Assembly (NCBI RefSeq): GCF_011009555.1
Contig: NZ_QXHD01000004.1
Span: forward strand, 4,336,508-4,378,401
Length of the DNA stretch: 41,894 bases
Origin: Adonisia turfae CCMR0081
GTDB taxonomy: Bacteria > Cyanobacteriota > Cyanobacteriia > Phormidesmidales > Phormidesmidaceae
Direction of reading: 5' to 3'
Shown: one piece after another, positions 15,504-24,162 of the stretch
Layout: the number at the start of each line of letters is the position of its first letter
How positions within the stretch are numbered: position 1 is the first letter of the stretch
Notes under the pieces: model-generated
The model's input: only the letters and a program-made list of their open reading frames with translations
The model's database searches: none
What the model was told of the DNA's origin: nothing
Program-made: the position numbers and the translations under genes

Positions 15504-15578
15504 CATGGGCTTTCCCCGTAAATCCACGGAAAGACTGTTGTGAAAAAGCATGGGCAGTTTTTCCGTAAATCCACGGAA
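15504..15578 (-). repeat. Two-copy hairpin repeat downstream of the CHAT gene
   Basis: Two copies of CATGGGC plus CCGTAAATCCACGGAA lie at 15504-15531 and 15549-15578, offset by 45-47 bases. Each CCGTAAATCCACGG can form a CCGT/ACGG stem, extended in the second copy to TTCCGT/ACGGAA. They begin 30 bases past the CHAT stop codon and may act as a tandem terminator or processing site between CHAT and DUF928. The rest of the 456-base gap (15152-15607) holds the DUF928 promoter and AT-rich DNA. Confidence 0.65.
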
Positions 15579-15607
15579 GTTTCTCGTCTTCTTTTAACAG
15601 ACTCACC

Positions 15608-18184
15608 TCAGAGCCAATTACCAATGAGTACATAGGCTGACCAGAAAAAGGGATCAGCAAAGTCTTTTTTGTTTAAAAGGTTTAATTGTGCCTGGCGCAG
15701 GGCTTCTGCTTTAGTTAGTCCAGATTGTCCTAAATTTTTATACACATCGATCATCAGCTGCTTAGCCACTTCATCCTTAACAGACCAAAGTGTGGCCAAC
15801 GTGGAACGGGCCCCCGAGCGCACCGCTAATCCAGCCAAACCTAGCAAGGCCCGATCATCCCCTGTAGCAGTTTCACAGGCACTCAAGGTTAACAACTCAA
15901 TCGCCTGACTACGGTCTGTTTCTCTACGTTCCAGGAGTTCCGACAGTTCATTGATATTGATCGCCCCATCCCAGGTCAGGAAAAAAGTTTGGCTAAAATC
16001 AGAGCTAAACTGACCATGACTTGCCAAGTGAAGAATATTGACTTGGCGAGCGGCCAAGCTTTCGCGTAAGGCTTGACGCGTAAACTGTTGATCTAATAGC
16101 TGAGATGACGGAAATAGCTTACTGATATTGGCCACCTCTTCTTTAACTGCAGGCAATGCAGCAAAACGGCCACGAGCTTGACTAATACCAGCAACAATCC
16201 CCCTAGCATCTTGGCTATCTAATGCATTAGCAGGTAGAAGCTTTAAACCAGGGGATAGGGCAACAGCATATTTTTCAATTAGGTACTGCTGTCCATCGTG
16301 GAGAGCGGCCATGGGCAAATTGCGTAGCAGACCGTCTAAAACAAATACCAGTGTTTGATCCGACTTGAGGATACCAGCGTCTTCTGCCGGACGGATCAAC
16401 CAGCTATACAGGGTTTGAGCATAGCTTAACTGTTCCTGGAAATCGGTAGATGGATGCAAGCTCGCCAAAAATGAACGCAGTGTTACCTCAAGAGTCGTGT
16501 ATTCAATCTTGGTTTCGTAAACTTGCAGCGGCTGCTCGAACTGAGAGTAAATGACCGCCAATCGATCATCCAGAATGATGGCATAAACAACTGTAGCGTT
16601 GGGATCAATTTGCTCCACGTTACTACTCTCGATGTCGATACAAGCTTCCCGGAAGAAATTATCTAATGCAGCTATCTGCAGGTTTTCTAAAACGAGTCGT
16701 GCTTTTTCTAAAGAGTCCTGACTACCTTCTATTAGGAGTTGGGAAACAAGATCTCGATAAACGGGCTCGACCTGCTCTCGATAAGAAAATTGAATATCTT
16801 GATTGATCGCTAGCAGATCCCCTCTTAAAAGCTGAAGGGCTTCCACAGCCTTGGTATAAGCTTCGATTGATGATTGTAATTCTCCCTGCTGCTCAAATAG
16901 CTTTCCCAGTTGCCAGGCTGACTGAGCAATGATGTCTACTGACTGAATTGATTCGGCTATGGCAAGGGATTTTTGGGTCAGATTAAGGGCATCGGTAGAT
17001 TGTTGGTTCTGACGATAAAGCTGTCCCAACTGAAAGAGAGAATACGCTTCTGCACGCTGATCTTTGAGTGCTTTTGCGGCCTGAGCACCATTGGTCAATA
17101 GCTGATGTATTTGAGATGCAGATAGGGGCTGAGCATCGCGGGGGAGGCGGGCCAGGTGGTGAGCCAGGTTCACCGTACTGTATATGGTTGTCCGGCTCAG
17201 GGGCAGGGTAACAAGCTGTGTTTGAATTTGCTCTGTGATTTTTGGAATCGCGATGGTGTCGTTGAGTTCAATATAGGTGGAGAGTTTATCTAAACGAGCC
17301 TGGAGCTGATCGAGGGGAGTGAGCGCCGCGTCCTCTGCAGCCTGGAAGTACTCTAGTGCCTTATGGGGTGACTCTATCCTGGCGACCAATTTACCAATAC
17401 TTAAGAAAATAGAACTGAGTTCAGATTGAGATGCCTCTAAATCGCGGGCAATTTCAAGACTTTGGGCCAGAGCGTTATAACTCTGCTGGGGAGAACCGAT
17501 CAGCTGTAACGCTTGCCCCAAACTGCGCAGAGCGGCAATTTTTAACTCACCATCAGGCATCGTATCCAACTGTTGCGTAATGGTTTGCAACTGTTGTTTG
17601 GCACGTCGGTAAAACCCTAACGTTTGTAATGCCTGGGCCTGATTAATGCGAGCCCCCAACACACCTGCTGTGTCACCGACTTGGAGATAGTACGTCTCCG
17701 CCTTTTGCCACAGATCTAGAGCCGCTTTAGCCTGCCCACTATGGTTAAGGAGAAGGCTGGCTTGCGTATTCAGAGTTTGAGCCCAAAGAATGGGTTCTGC
17801 AAGGGAGGCGCTCTCTAGCAACGTGCGACTATTTTCAATTGCTTGATGGGCCTGGTCCCAGTTATTGAGCGCTTGATGGGCAGAGGCAATCCCATTCCAG
17901 CCCATGACTTGACGGGCTAGATCTCCCTGTTGAGCAGCCTGCTGGACTGCCATTTGCCATTGTATAACAGCAGTGGCGAACTGTCCTGAGCGGTAGTAAG
18001 TGCGTCCGGCAGCCAGGGGGTCTGTCTCAGGGGAAATCTGCAACGCAGCGGGTACAACATCTTCGGTAACGGCTGGAACAGGTAAAACAAGGGGGCCAAG
18101 GGCGATCGCAACTGCCCCCAAAAAACCCAATACCCCAATCCCAAACCAACGGAGTCCTTTAAAGTAGAAAGACAAACGCGCCAT
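15608..18184 (-). CDS. TPR-CHAT domain protein (putative caspase-like peptidase)
   Basis: An 858-residue protein. An N-terminal membrane segment (about 12-38, GIGVLGFLGAVAIALGPLVL) anchors or exports it. TPR-like helices with repeated alanine/leucine patterns cover about 55-480. The CHAT domain covers about 560-858. The putative catalytic pair is intact: His723 in LHLASHGQF and Cys770 in LLTLSACETATG, and the domain closes with the usual DPFFWSAYVLIGNW. CHAT proteins are caspase-fold proteases; several are activated by partner proteins and cleave effectors. It lies between the haemagglutinin gene (87 bases upstream) and the DUF928 gene, so a role in processing or sensing the surface protein is the simplest inference. 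No substrate can be named. Confidence 0.93.
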   Translation of the reverse strand: MARLSFYFKGLRWFGIGVLGFLGAVAIALGPLVLPVPAVTEDVVPAALQISPETDPLAAGRTYYRSGQFATAVIQWQMAVQQAAQQGDLARQVMGWNGIASAHQALNNWDQAHQAIENSRTLLESASLAEPILWAQTLNTQASLLLNHSGQAKAALDLWQKAETYYLQVGDTAGVLGARINQAQALQTLGFYRRAKQQLQTITQQLDTMPDGELKIAALRSLGQALQLIGSPQQSYNALAQSLEIARDLEASQSELSSIFLSIGKLVARIESPHKALEYFQAAEDAALTPLDQLQARLDKLSTYIELNDTIAIPKITEQIQTQLVTLPLSRTTIYSTVNLAHHLARLPRDAQPLSASQIHQLLTNGAQAAKALKDQRAEAYSLFQLGQLYRQNQQSTDALNLTQKSLAIAESIQSVDIIAQSAWQLGKLFEQQGELQSSIEAYTKAVEALQLLRGDLLAINQDIQFSYREQVEPVYRDLVSQLLIEGSQDSLEKARLVLENLQIAALDNFFREACIDIESSNVEQIDPNATVVYAIILDDRLAVIYSQFEQPLQVYETKIEYTTLEVTLRSFLASLHPSTDFQEQLSYAQTLYSWLIRPAEDAGILKSDQTLVFVLDGLLRNLPMAALHDGQQYLIEKYAVALSPGLKLLPANALDSQDARGIVAGISQARGRFAALPAVKEEVANISKLFPSSQLLDQQFTRQALRESLAARQVNILHLASHGQFSSDFSQTFFLTWDGAININELSELLERRETDRSQAIELLTLSACETATGDDRALLGLAGLAVRSGARSTLATLWSVKDEVAKQLMIDVYKNLGQSGLTKAEALRQAQLNLLNKKDFADPFFWSAYVLIGNWL

Positions 18185-18271
18185 AGCCTGACTTTTGCCC
18201 TAATGCAACCAGAATTTTCCTAAAGCAACAATAGCGTTAAGCAGATAAAAGCATCCTTTTTCTCCCATAAT

Positions 18272-20944
18272 TTAACGAGGCGATAATGAACAGGTAGCCC
18301 TGAAATTGGGTGGAACAGTGGCATTAGCTGTAACTAGCTCAACTTGACCCAGCTCATTCTTGTACCAGACATTGGCCTCCGCTAATGTCGCATCAGTGGA
18401 AACATCCGGTACCTCAACCTGCACGTCACCCTGGGTGGGGTTGAGAAAAGCAGTGAGGTCGCGGGTATCAGTCCAGGTGAGAGCTTGACTCATATTCTCA
18501 GTCGGGACCACAGGAACGCCCCCTCGCCCCGTGGCAACAAACCGATTACTCCCCCCCGTACATCCTTGAGCAACCTGGTTACTCGTATCAGCCAAGCTTG
18601 CAGGCAATTCTACCAAACCGGCATCTGGTTGGACATCAAAGTTACTAATGGCAACCGTACCACTAAGACCAAACTCAGAACTTGCGGTAATGTCGTTATT
18701 TGGGGTGAGTTGCCCACGGAACACTAACCCAAACAGCCCCTTGGTCGTAATATCAATGTTGCCACCACTTCCAAATACTGCATTGGCAACAATGTCACTG
18801 TTCTCTAAACCAACTATCACAGGAGCCGTTAGGGTAATGTTTCCCCCTGTTGCCATGCCCGTGGCACTGGTAATAATTTGACTATTCTGACGCAGCAAGA
18901 TAACGTCAGTTGCCATGATGTTGAGATCCCCTTCATTACCTCCAGTTACCTTAGCCTGAAGGGTGCCATTGTTCAGAGAGAGTCTCTCAGTAGAAATCGT
19001 TAAGTTACCCGCAGCACCGCCATCAAGGCTATTGACTGAGACACTGCCCCCATCACGAACCGTAATCTGGTTACCGATGAGATTAACTGAACCCGCATCG
19101 GCACTGGTTCTCGAACCAGACATAATACCGCTACCCAGGAAATCATTTGTCGATTGTCCTATGACCTCAATGTCATCGGCACGAATCGTTACGCTTCCTG
19201 CATTACCAGTTCCATCCGTAGACGCTGTAATTTGCCCACCGTTATACACAGTTAAGCGATTTGCTTCAATATCTAACGACCCACCATTGCCCGTCGAACC
19301 AGTCACTGCATTGGCCACTAAACCACTGACTGCCCCAGTAAAATCTATAATCGGATCAGCAACGTCTATTTCATCCGCTCGAATAGTAATATTGCCCCCA
19401 TCCCCATCTCCAACTGTGTTGACAGCGACTTTACCCCCCTGCACAACACTTAATCGCGGAGTGGTGATACTCAAGTTGCCAGCATTACCAGTGGAGCCAG
19501 GTTCAGCCGTAGAAAATAGACCACTTGACAAAGGTCCCGCTACAGATGTGTTAAATCCAGTGATTTCCACGAAGTCTGTTGCCACCACGACTAACTCACC
19601 AGCATCACCACCTGCCCCCTGAAGCGGCCCTGTGCCTATCTGGGCTCCATCACGTAGGACTAAAGAGCCAACATTCAGTTTTAAATCACCCCCATTTCCA
19701 GCATCAGAGCCTACTCCAAACACATCATTAGTCAACCGTGAAATACCCTGAGCAATTAATTGATCAGCAGTAATTTCAATATCTCCTCCTCGTCCAGTGC
19801 CAAACGTGCCTGAACTAAGAACAGTTGCAGCTTCATTTCCGTCAGGATTACCCAAAAGAAAAATCTCGTTTGCGTTGATGGTCATACCACCACTAACACC
19901 TGAAGCCTCAGTATCGGTGATGATCCAAGCGGCTTGACTCAGTAATAACTGACTGACATCAAGCACCAAATGGTTACCTCGTCCCTCATCAAAAACATTC
20001 ACGAAGATAGCACTGGTAATATCGCTGCTATTTGTACCCGTCACCTCTAACTGTTCAGACGCTCGAATGGTCACCGTTCCACCATCGATTGGTCCCAGAT
20101 TAGAGGCTTCCAAAGTAGCATTATCAAGTAACCTCACATTACGCCCCTGTATTTGGAATCTACCACCGCCATCACCACTGACATCAGCATCGGTGCCTTG
20201 GTCGAGGGTAATATCCTGAAAAGAGTTTGCTTTGGTGTAGGCCAGCAAAAAAGTATCTAAATCCAGACCAACTTGACTACCGGAGGCTACGCTACCTAGA
20301 GATAACATTCCTTCAGGGGCGTTCAAGAGACTTTCTGTAAACTGAAGATCTCCCCCTAAAAATCCTAGGGATTCTCCTGGATTAACCACTAGACTTCCTT
20401 GCTCCACAGTAATTGGCCTGGCAACATTGCCAAACTGTAGGCCTACTGGCACACTCATTGACAACAAAGGAGCATCTCCAGGCTCACGGCTGCTAAAACT
20501 CAGACCACCATTGAATAAAACACTTTCTGCTGTACTGGCAAAAAATGAGCCTGGCAACAACAAATCGACATTAGCGCCAAAGGTAATGCCGTTGGGATTA
20601 ATCAGAAAGAAATCTGGATTGTTACCACCAGTTAGCTGTAATCGTCCATCTATTAAAGAGAGATTTGTACCGGTTACGCGACTAATAACAACATCTACAG
20701 TGCTCTGAGTGCCATCTAACTGAAATAGAACATCAGCTGTATTCGGTGAAAATTCTTGAAAACTATGGAACAGTGTGGTCAGTTGCTGACTACCTCCAGT
20801 GACTATAAAAGAAGCATTGCCTGAAACGGTCGTACCCACCGTTCCATCGGAAACTACGTTTTGGCCATAGCTAGGGCTAACATATACCAAAAACCCGAGC
20901 ATACCCAGCAAACCCACACGCCAGGCAAATAGTCCATTGCTCAT
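18272..20944 (-). CDS. TpsA-type filamentous haemagglutinin-like exoprotein
   Basis: An 890-residue secreted beta-helix protein. The signal peptide ends near YGQ (residues 26-28). The TPS secretion domain (about 29-270) contains the diagnostic NPNGITFG (116-123). From about 270 to 790 the sequence is a run of irregular 25-35-residue repeats of the type GSLDIEANRLTVYNGGQI / GSVTIRADDIEV, forming a right-handed beta-helix with almost no cysteine. The C-terminus differs: it has a Cys in QGCTGG, then NRFVATGRGGVP, a motif common at the end of cyanobacterial members, and another Cys in RATCSLSPR. It should be exported by the TpsB at 7922-9697. At 890 residues it is short for an adhesin. It is the first gene of the cluster, and the ABC operon diverges from it. 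Confidence 0.92.
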   Translation of the reverse strand: MSNGLFAWRVGLLGMLGFLVYVSPSYGQNVVSDGTVGTTVSGNASFIVTGGSQQLTTLFHSFQEFSPNTADVLFQLDGTQSTVDVVISRVTGTNLSLIDGRLQLTGGNNPDFFLINPNGITFGANVDLLLPGSFFASTAESVLFNGGLSFSSREPGDAPLLSMSVPVGLQFGNVARPITVEQGSLVVNPGESLGFLGGDLQFTESLLNAPEGMLSLGSVASGSQVGLDLDTFLLAYTKANSFQDITLDQGTDADVSGDGGGRFQIQGRNVRLLDNATLEASNLGPIDGGTVTIRASEQLEVTGTNSSDITSAIFVNVFDEGRGNHLVLDVSQLLLSQAAWIITDTEASGVSGGMTINANEIFLLGNPDGNEAATVLSSGTFGTGRGGDIEITADQLIAQGISRLTNDVFGVGSDAGNGGDLKLNVGSLVLRDGAQIGTGPLQGAGGDAGELVVVATDFVEITGFNTSVAGPLSSGLFSTAEPGSTGNAGNLSITTPRLSVVQGGKVAVNTVGDGDGGNITIRADEIDVADPIIDFTGAVSGLVANAVTGSTGNGGSLDIEANRLTVYNGGQITASTDGTGNAGSVTIRADDIEVIGQSTNDFLGSGIMSGSRTSADAGSVNLIGNQITVRDGGSVSVNSLDGGAAGNLTISTERLSLNNGTLQAKVTGGNEGDLNIMATDVILLRQNSQIITSATGMATGGNITLTAPVIVGLENSDIVANAVFGSGGNIDITTKGLFGLVFRGQLTPNNDITASSEFGLSGTVAISNFDVQPDAGLVELPASLADTSNQVAQGCTGGSNRFVATGRGGVPVVPTENMSQALTWTDTRDLTAFLNPTQGDVQVEVPDVSTDATLAEANVWYKNELGQVELVTANATVPPNFRATCSLSPR

Positions 20945-21123
20945 ATCTACAGGTCAGTACCCATATAGCAGCTTAATTCTAGGCCCATAATACCCGCTGT
21001 CTCAATGATTAATCAGGGGCTAGGGTTCAAGTTTGCACCCATTCCCTCTGTAGAGTAGCAAAAATAGCGATGCGATCGCACCAAAGCCGTTACCCTAGAA
21101 TTCGACGATTCACGACAACCCCT

Positions 21124-21885
21124 ATGCCGGCCTCCCTGCTCTCCCTTAAGGATATCGATAAAGTGTATCAAAACGGTACAGTCGCTTTGCAGGGGCTCCA
21201 TCTAGATGTCAAACCGGGGGAATTCATTAGCCTGGTGGGGCCATCGGGCTGTGGAAAAAGCACCGTGCTGCGTTTAGTGGCCGGGTTGGGTGCCCCCACA
21301 GGCGGCATTATAGACTGGCAAGACCCTAGCCAGCAGCGGCATCTAGCCTTTGTATTTCAAGATCCCGCCCTCATGCCCTGGGCCAGCGTTGTGGACAATA
21401 TTCATCTCCCTCTCAAGCTAAAGGGGCAGTCATTACGTTCTGTGCGGGCAAGCATTCAAGAAACCATCAACACCGTTGACCTCTCCGGCTGCGAACACAG
21501 ATATCCTCGCCAGCTATCAGGGGGGATGAAAATGCGCGTATCCATTGCCCGAGCACTGGTCACTAAACCTCAAATACTGCTAATGGATGAACCCTTTGGT
21601 GCCCTGGATGAAATGACCCGTAGCCGTTTGAACAGTGACCTGCTGCATCTATGGGAAGCCAAACATTGGACCGTCTTATTTGTCACCCACAATATTTATG
21701 AAGCAGTCTATCTCTCCACACGGGTTATCGTTATGGCCGCTTGCCCTGGCCGAATTGTGGCAGATATTCCCATTGAAGCAGCCTATCCCAGAACAGATTC
21801 GTTTCGCACATCGTCACAGTTTAATCATTATTGTCGCGAGATTATGGCCGCTCTATCGCAAGAAGAAGGTGTGAGTGTAGGATAG
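21124..21885 (+). CDS. ABC transporter ATP-binding protein (nitrate/sulfonate/pyrimidine class)
   Basis: A 253-residue ATPase from ATG 21124; an in-frame ATG at 21070 lies in a HIP1 site and would add 18 basic residues outside the domain. Walker A is GPSGCGKST, the signature is LSGGMKMR, Walker B is ILLMDEPFGALDE and the switch His is in FVTHN. Sequence style (FVFQDPALMPW) places it with SsuB/TauB/ThiZ-type importers of small sulfonates or pyrimidines. It forms an operon with the permease 28 bases downstream and a cytosine-deaminase-like enzyme, which points to uptake of a nucleobase or thiamine precursor. No periplasmic binding protein gene is present in the window. Confidence 0.92.
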   Translation: MPASLLSLKDIDKVYQNGTVALQGLHLDVKPGEFISLVGPSGCGKSTVLRLVAGLGAPTGGIIDWQDPSQQRHLAFVFQDPALMPWASVVDNIHLPLKLKGQSLRSVRASIQETINTVDLSGCEHRYPRQLSGGMKMRVSIARALVTKPQILLMDEPFGALDEMTRSRLNSDLLHLWEAKHWTVLFVTHNIYEAVYLSTRVIVMAACPGRIVADIPIEAAYPRTDSFRTSSQFNHYCREIMAALSQEEGVSVG

Positions 21886-21913
21886 CGTACATCAGAGAGG
21901 GAATCAAAAACAG

Positions 21914-22717
21914 GTGTTTAAGCAGAGAAAACCAGCAGCTGTGTGGAATTGGCTAGCTCCAGCATTGGCAGGCATTACAGCCGTCATTGGTTGGGATATT
22001 TTTGTCCGCGCCACCCATACTCCACCCTATCTCTTACCAGGACCAGGGCTAGTGATTAAAACTCTCATAGAAGAATGGGGAGATTTGTTCCCATCACTGT
22101 TGATCACAGTTCAAATCACCGTGATGGCTTTTTTAGCTGCTGTGATTTCAGGCTTGTTGATTTCTGTTTTATTTGCCCAAAGCAAGTGGGTGGAGCGCAG
22201 TTTTTTTCCCTATGCGGTGATCTTGCAGACAACGCCAATTGTTGCGATCGCACCCCTAATTATCATTTGGCTACAAAACAACACCTTTATGGCCCTGGTG
22301 GTATGCGCCTGGATTGTGGCCTTTTTTCCCATTGTGTCCAACACCACCCTGGGTCTCAACAGCGCTGACCACAACCTCCAGAATCTGTTTGAAATCTATG
22401 GAGCATCTCGCTGGCAAACCCTAATTCATCTGCGTTTACCCAGTGCTTTACCCTATTTTCTAGGGGGTTTGCGCATCAGCGGCGGTCTCGCCCTAATTGG
22501 GGCAGTCGTCGCTGAATTTGTGGCGGGCACTGGCGGTAGCCGTTCTGGCATTGCCTATCAAATCCTAATTTCTAGCTTTAACCTGCAAATTCCTCGCATG
22601 TTTGCCGCTCTGTTAATGACGACAGTGCTAGGGGTGGCTATTTTTGTTGGGTTAACGGTTCTGTCTGATCGCCTGCTCCGGCATTGGCATGAGAGCGCGG
22701 TTCGGCGCGAAAATTAA
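21914..22717 (+). CDS. ABC transporter permease (SsuC/ThiX class)
   Basis: A 267-residue inner-membrane protein with about six hydrophobic segments. The cytoplasmic EAA-type loop that docks on the ATPase is at about residues 155-185 (LFEIYGASRWQTLIHLRLPSALPYFLGG). The start is GTG 21914; a weak GAGAGG lies 15 bases upstream, and translation may be coupled to the ATPase gene, which ends 28 bases earlier. Together they form one transporter half; import would also need a solute-binding protein. The class carries sulfonates, nitrate, taurine or pyrimidines; the deaminase-like gene downstream favours a pyrimidine. Confidence 0.92.
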   Translation: MFKQRKPAAVWNWLAPALAGITAVIGWDIFVRATHTPPYLLPGPGLVIKTLIEEWGDLFPSLLITVQITVMAFLAAVISGLLISVLFAQSKWVERSFFPYAVILQTTPIVAIAPLIIIWLQNNTFMALVVCAWIVAFFPIVSNTTLGLNSADHNLQNLFEIYGASRWQTLIHLRLPSALPYFLGGLRISGGLALIGAVVAEFVAGTGGSRSGIAYQILISSFNLQIPRMFAALLMTTVLGVAIFVGLTVLSDRLLRHWHESAVRREN

Positions 22718-22742
22718 CGTAAACGACATTAGCTACTGAAAA

Positions 22743-22763
22743 TGGGGAGTAGGGAGTGGGGAA
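22743..22763 (+). repeat. Heptanucleotide short tandem repeat before the deaminase gene
   Basis: TGGGGAG, TAGGGAG and TGGGGAA lie in tandem, of the type scattered in cyanobacterial intergenic DNA. Its last purine-rich unit sits just before the ATGATG start and probably doubles as ribosome-binding site. Copy-number change would alter the spacing between permease and enzyme. Confidence 0.6.
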
Positions 22764-22767
22764 CGGA

Positions 22768-24123
22768 ATGATGTCAAAAACTGGATTTGTTGCTATTCCT
22801 GATGAAGACCATTATTGGTTAGCCAATGGTCGAATACCGGTTTGTTTTTTAGAGAATGATACGGATCTCAAGCCGATACCCTCGTTACAGGCATTTCCGC
22901 ATCAAGAAGACCTAGTGGCGGTGGATGTCGAGGTGCGGGGGGGAGCGATCTCAAGTATCAGGCCAACGGGCGCAACAGATTTCCCCCCCCAACCGACCAT
23001 AGAACGACAAGTAGATCTACAACAAGGTTTAATTTGGCCTGGCTTTGTTGATATGCACACCCATTTGGACAAGGGGCATATCTGGCCACGCTGCCCTAAC
23101 CCCAACGGCACATTTATGGGAGCCTTAGAAACTGTACGACAGGACCATGGCAACTGGCACCCTGACGAACTGTATCAGCGCATGGAATTTGGTTTGAAAT
23201 GCAGCTATGCCCACGGCACCCAGGCTATTCGCACCCATTTAGACAGCTTTGGCCCCCTAGGCAAAACCAATTTCACCGTATTTGACCAGCTGCGACGTCA
23301 GTGGAGCGATCGGCTCACCTTACAAGCTGTCTGCCTCGTATCCCTCGATTATTTCCTGACCCCCGACGGTGAGCCTTTAGCTCAGCTAGTGGCCAATTTT
23401 GGCGGCATCCTCGGCGGCGTAGCCTACATGAATAAAGACATCATCGCCCAATTAGATCAGGTCTTTACCCTGGCCCAACGCTATGGTCTGAATCTCGATT
23501 TCCATACAGATGAAAGCCTCGACCCAGAGGATATAACCCTGCGCTATGTGGCAGAAGCCGCATTACGCCATGACTTTCAAGGCTCAATTACCTGCGGTCA
23601 CTGCTGTAGCCTATCGGTTCAGTCCCCTGAAGTCGTCGAAAAAACCCTCTCACTGGTCAAAGCTGCCAATATCGGCATTGTTAGCCTGCCCATGTGTAAT
23701 CTGTATCTGCAAGATCGCCGGCCTGCTTACACGCCTCGCTACCGTGGGGTGACCATCCTGCATGAACTGCATCACTACGGCATACCCATAGCACTTGCTA
23801 GCGATAACTGCCGAGATCCGTTCTATGCCTATGGCGATCATGATGGGTTAGAGGTGTTTAAACAATCAGCTCGCATTGGTCACCTCGATCGTCCATTTAC
23901 CCACTGGCCCAAAAGTCTAGCCAGTCGCCCTGCCCAACTCATGGGTCTAGCCAATATGGGAACGTTAGCCCCCGGCAATTGGGCCAGTCTAATTTGCTTT
24001 AAGGCCCGGACGTTGAATGAATTAGTAGCCAGGGCCCAGTGGGATCGAGTAGTGCTCCACCAAGGGAAACAAATTGATACAACGTTACCCGACTACAGCG
24101 AGCTAGATACCTTGTTCACATGA
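22768..24123 (+). CDS. Cytosine-deaminase-like amidohydrolase (CodA family)
   Basis: A 451-residue metal-dependent amidohydrolase. The metal and catalytic residues of CodA-type deaminases are all present: His97 and His99 in DMHTHLDKG, His246 and Glu249 in DFHTDESL, His278 in TCGHCCS and Asp346 in ALASDNCRDPF. Cytosine deaminase turns cytosine into uracil; relatives act on isocytosine, creatinine or oxidised bases, so the exact substrate is open. ATG 22768 (or 22771) is preferred to a GTG at 22756, because GGGGAACGG precedes it. It is the third gene after an ABC ATPase and permease, consistent with import followed by deamination for pyrimidine salvage. Confidence 0.88.
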   Translation: MMSKTGFVAIPDEDHYWLANGRIPVCFLENDTDLKPIPSLQAFPHQEDLVAVDVEVRGGAISSIRPTGATDFPPQPTIERQVDLQQGLIWPGFVDMHTHLDKGHIWPRCPNPNGTFMGALETVRQDHGNWHPDELYQRMEFGLKCSYAHGTQAIRTHLDSFGPLGKTNFTVFDQLRRQWSDRLTLQAVCLVSLDYFLTPDGEPLAQLVANFGGILGGVAYMNKDIIAQLDQVFTLAQRYGLNLDFHTDESLDPEDITLRYVAEAALRHDFQGSITCGHCCSLSVQSPEVVEKTLSLVKAANIGIVSLPMCNLYLQDRRPAYTPRYRGVTILHELHHYGIPIALASDNCRDPFYAYGDHDGLEVFKQSARIGHLDRPFTHWPKSLASRPAQLMGLANMGTLAPGNWASLICFKARTLNELVARAQWDRVVLHQGKQIDTTLPDYSELDTLFT

Positions 24124-24162
24124 GCATGACTAACGTGAGCATAACTAGGCTCAACGTCGAAT

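Noticed and set aside
15504..15578. CRISPR-like direct repeats
   Set aside because: Only two copies with unequal spacing, and a repeat core of 16 bases; no cas genes nearby.
15448..15660. A 70-codon minus-strand frame overlapping the end of the CHAT gene
   Set aside because: It overlaps the conserved CHAT C-terminus in another frame and its body is just the translation of the hairpin repeats.
18963..19622. A 219-codon open frame on the plus strand inside the haemagglutinin gene
   Set aside because: It is antisense to a clear TpsA gene. Its Pro/Ser/Thr-rich sequence arises from reading the Gly/Asn-rich repeats backwards, and it has no domain or ribosome-binding site.
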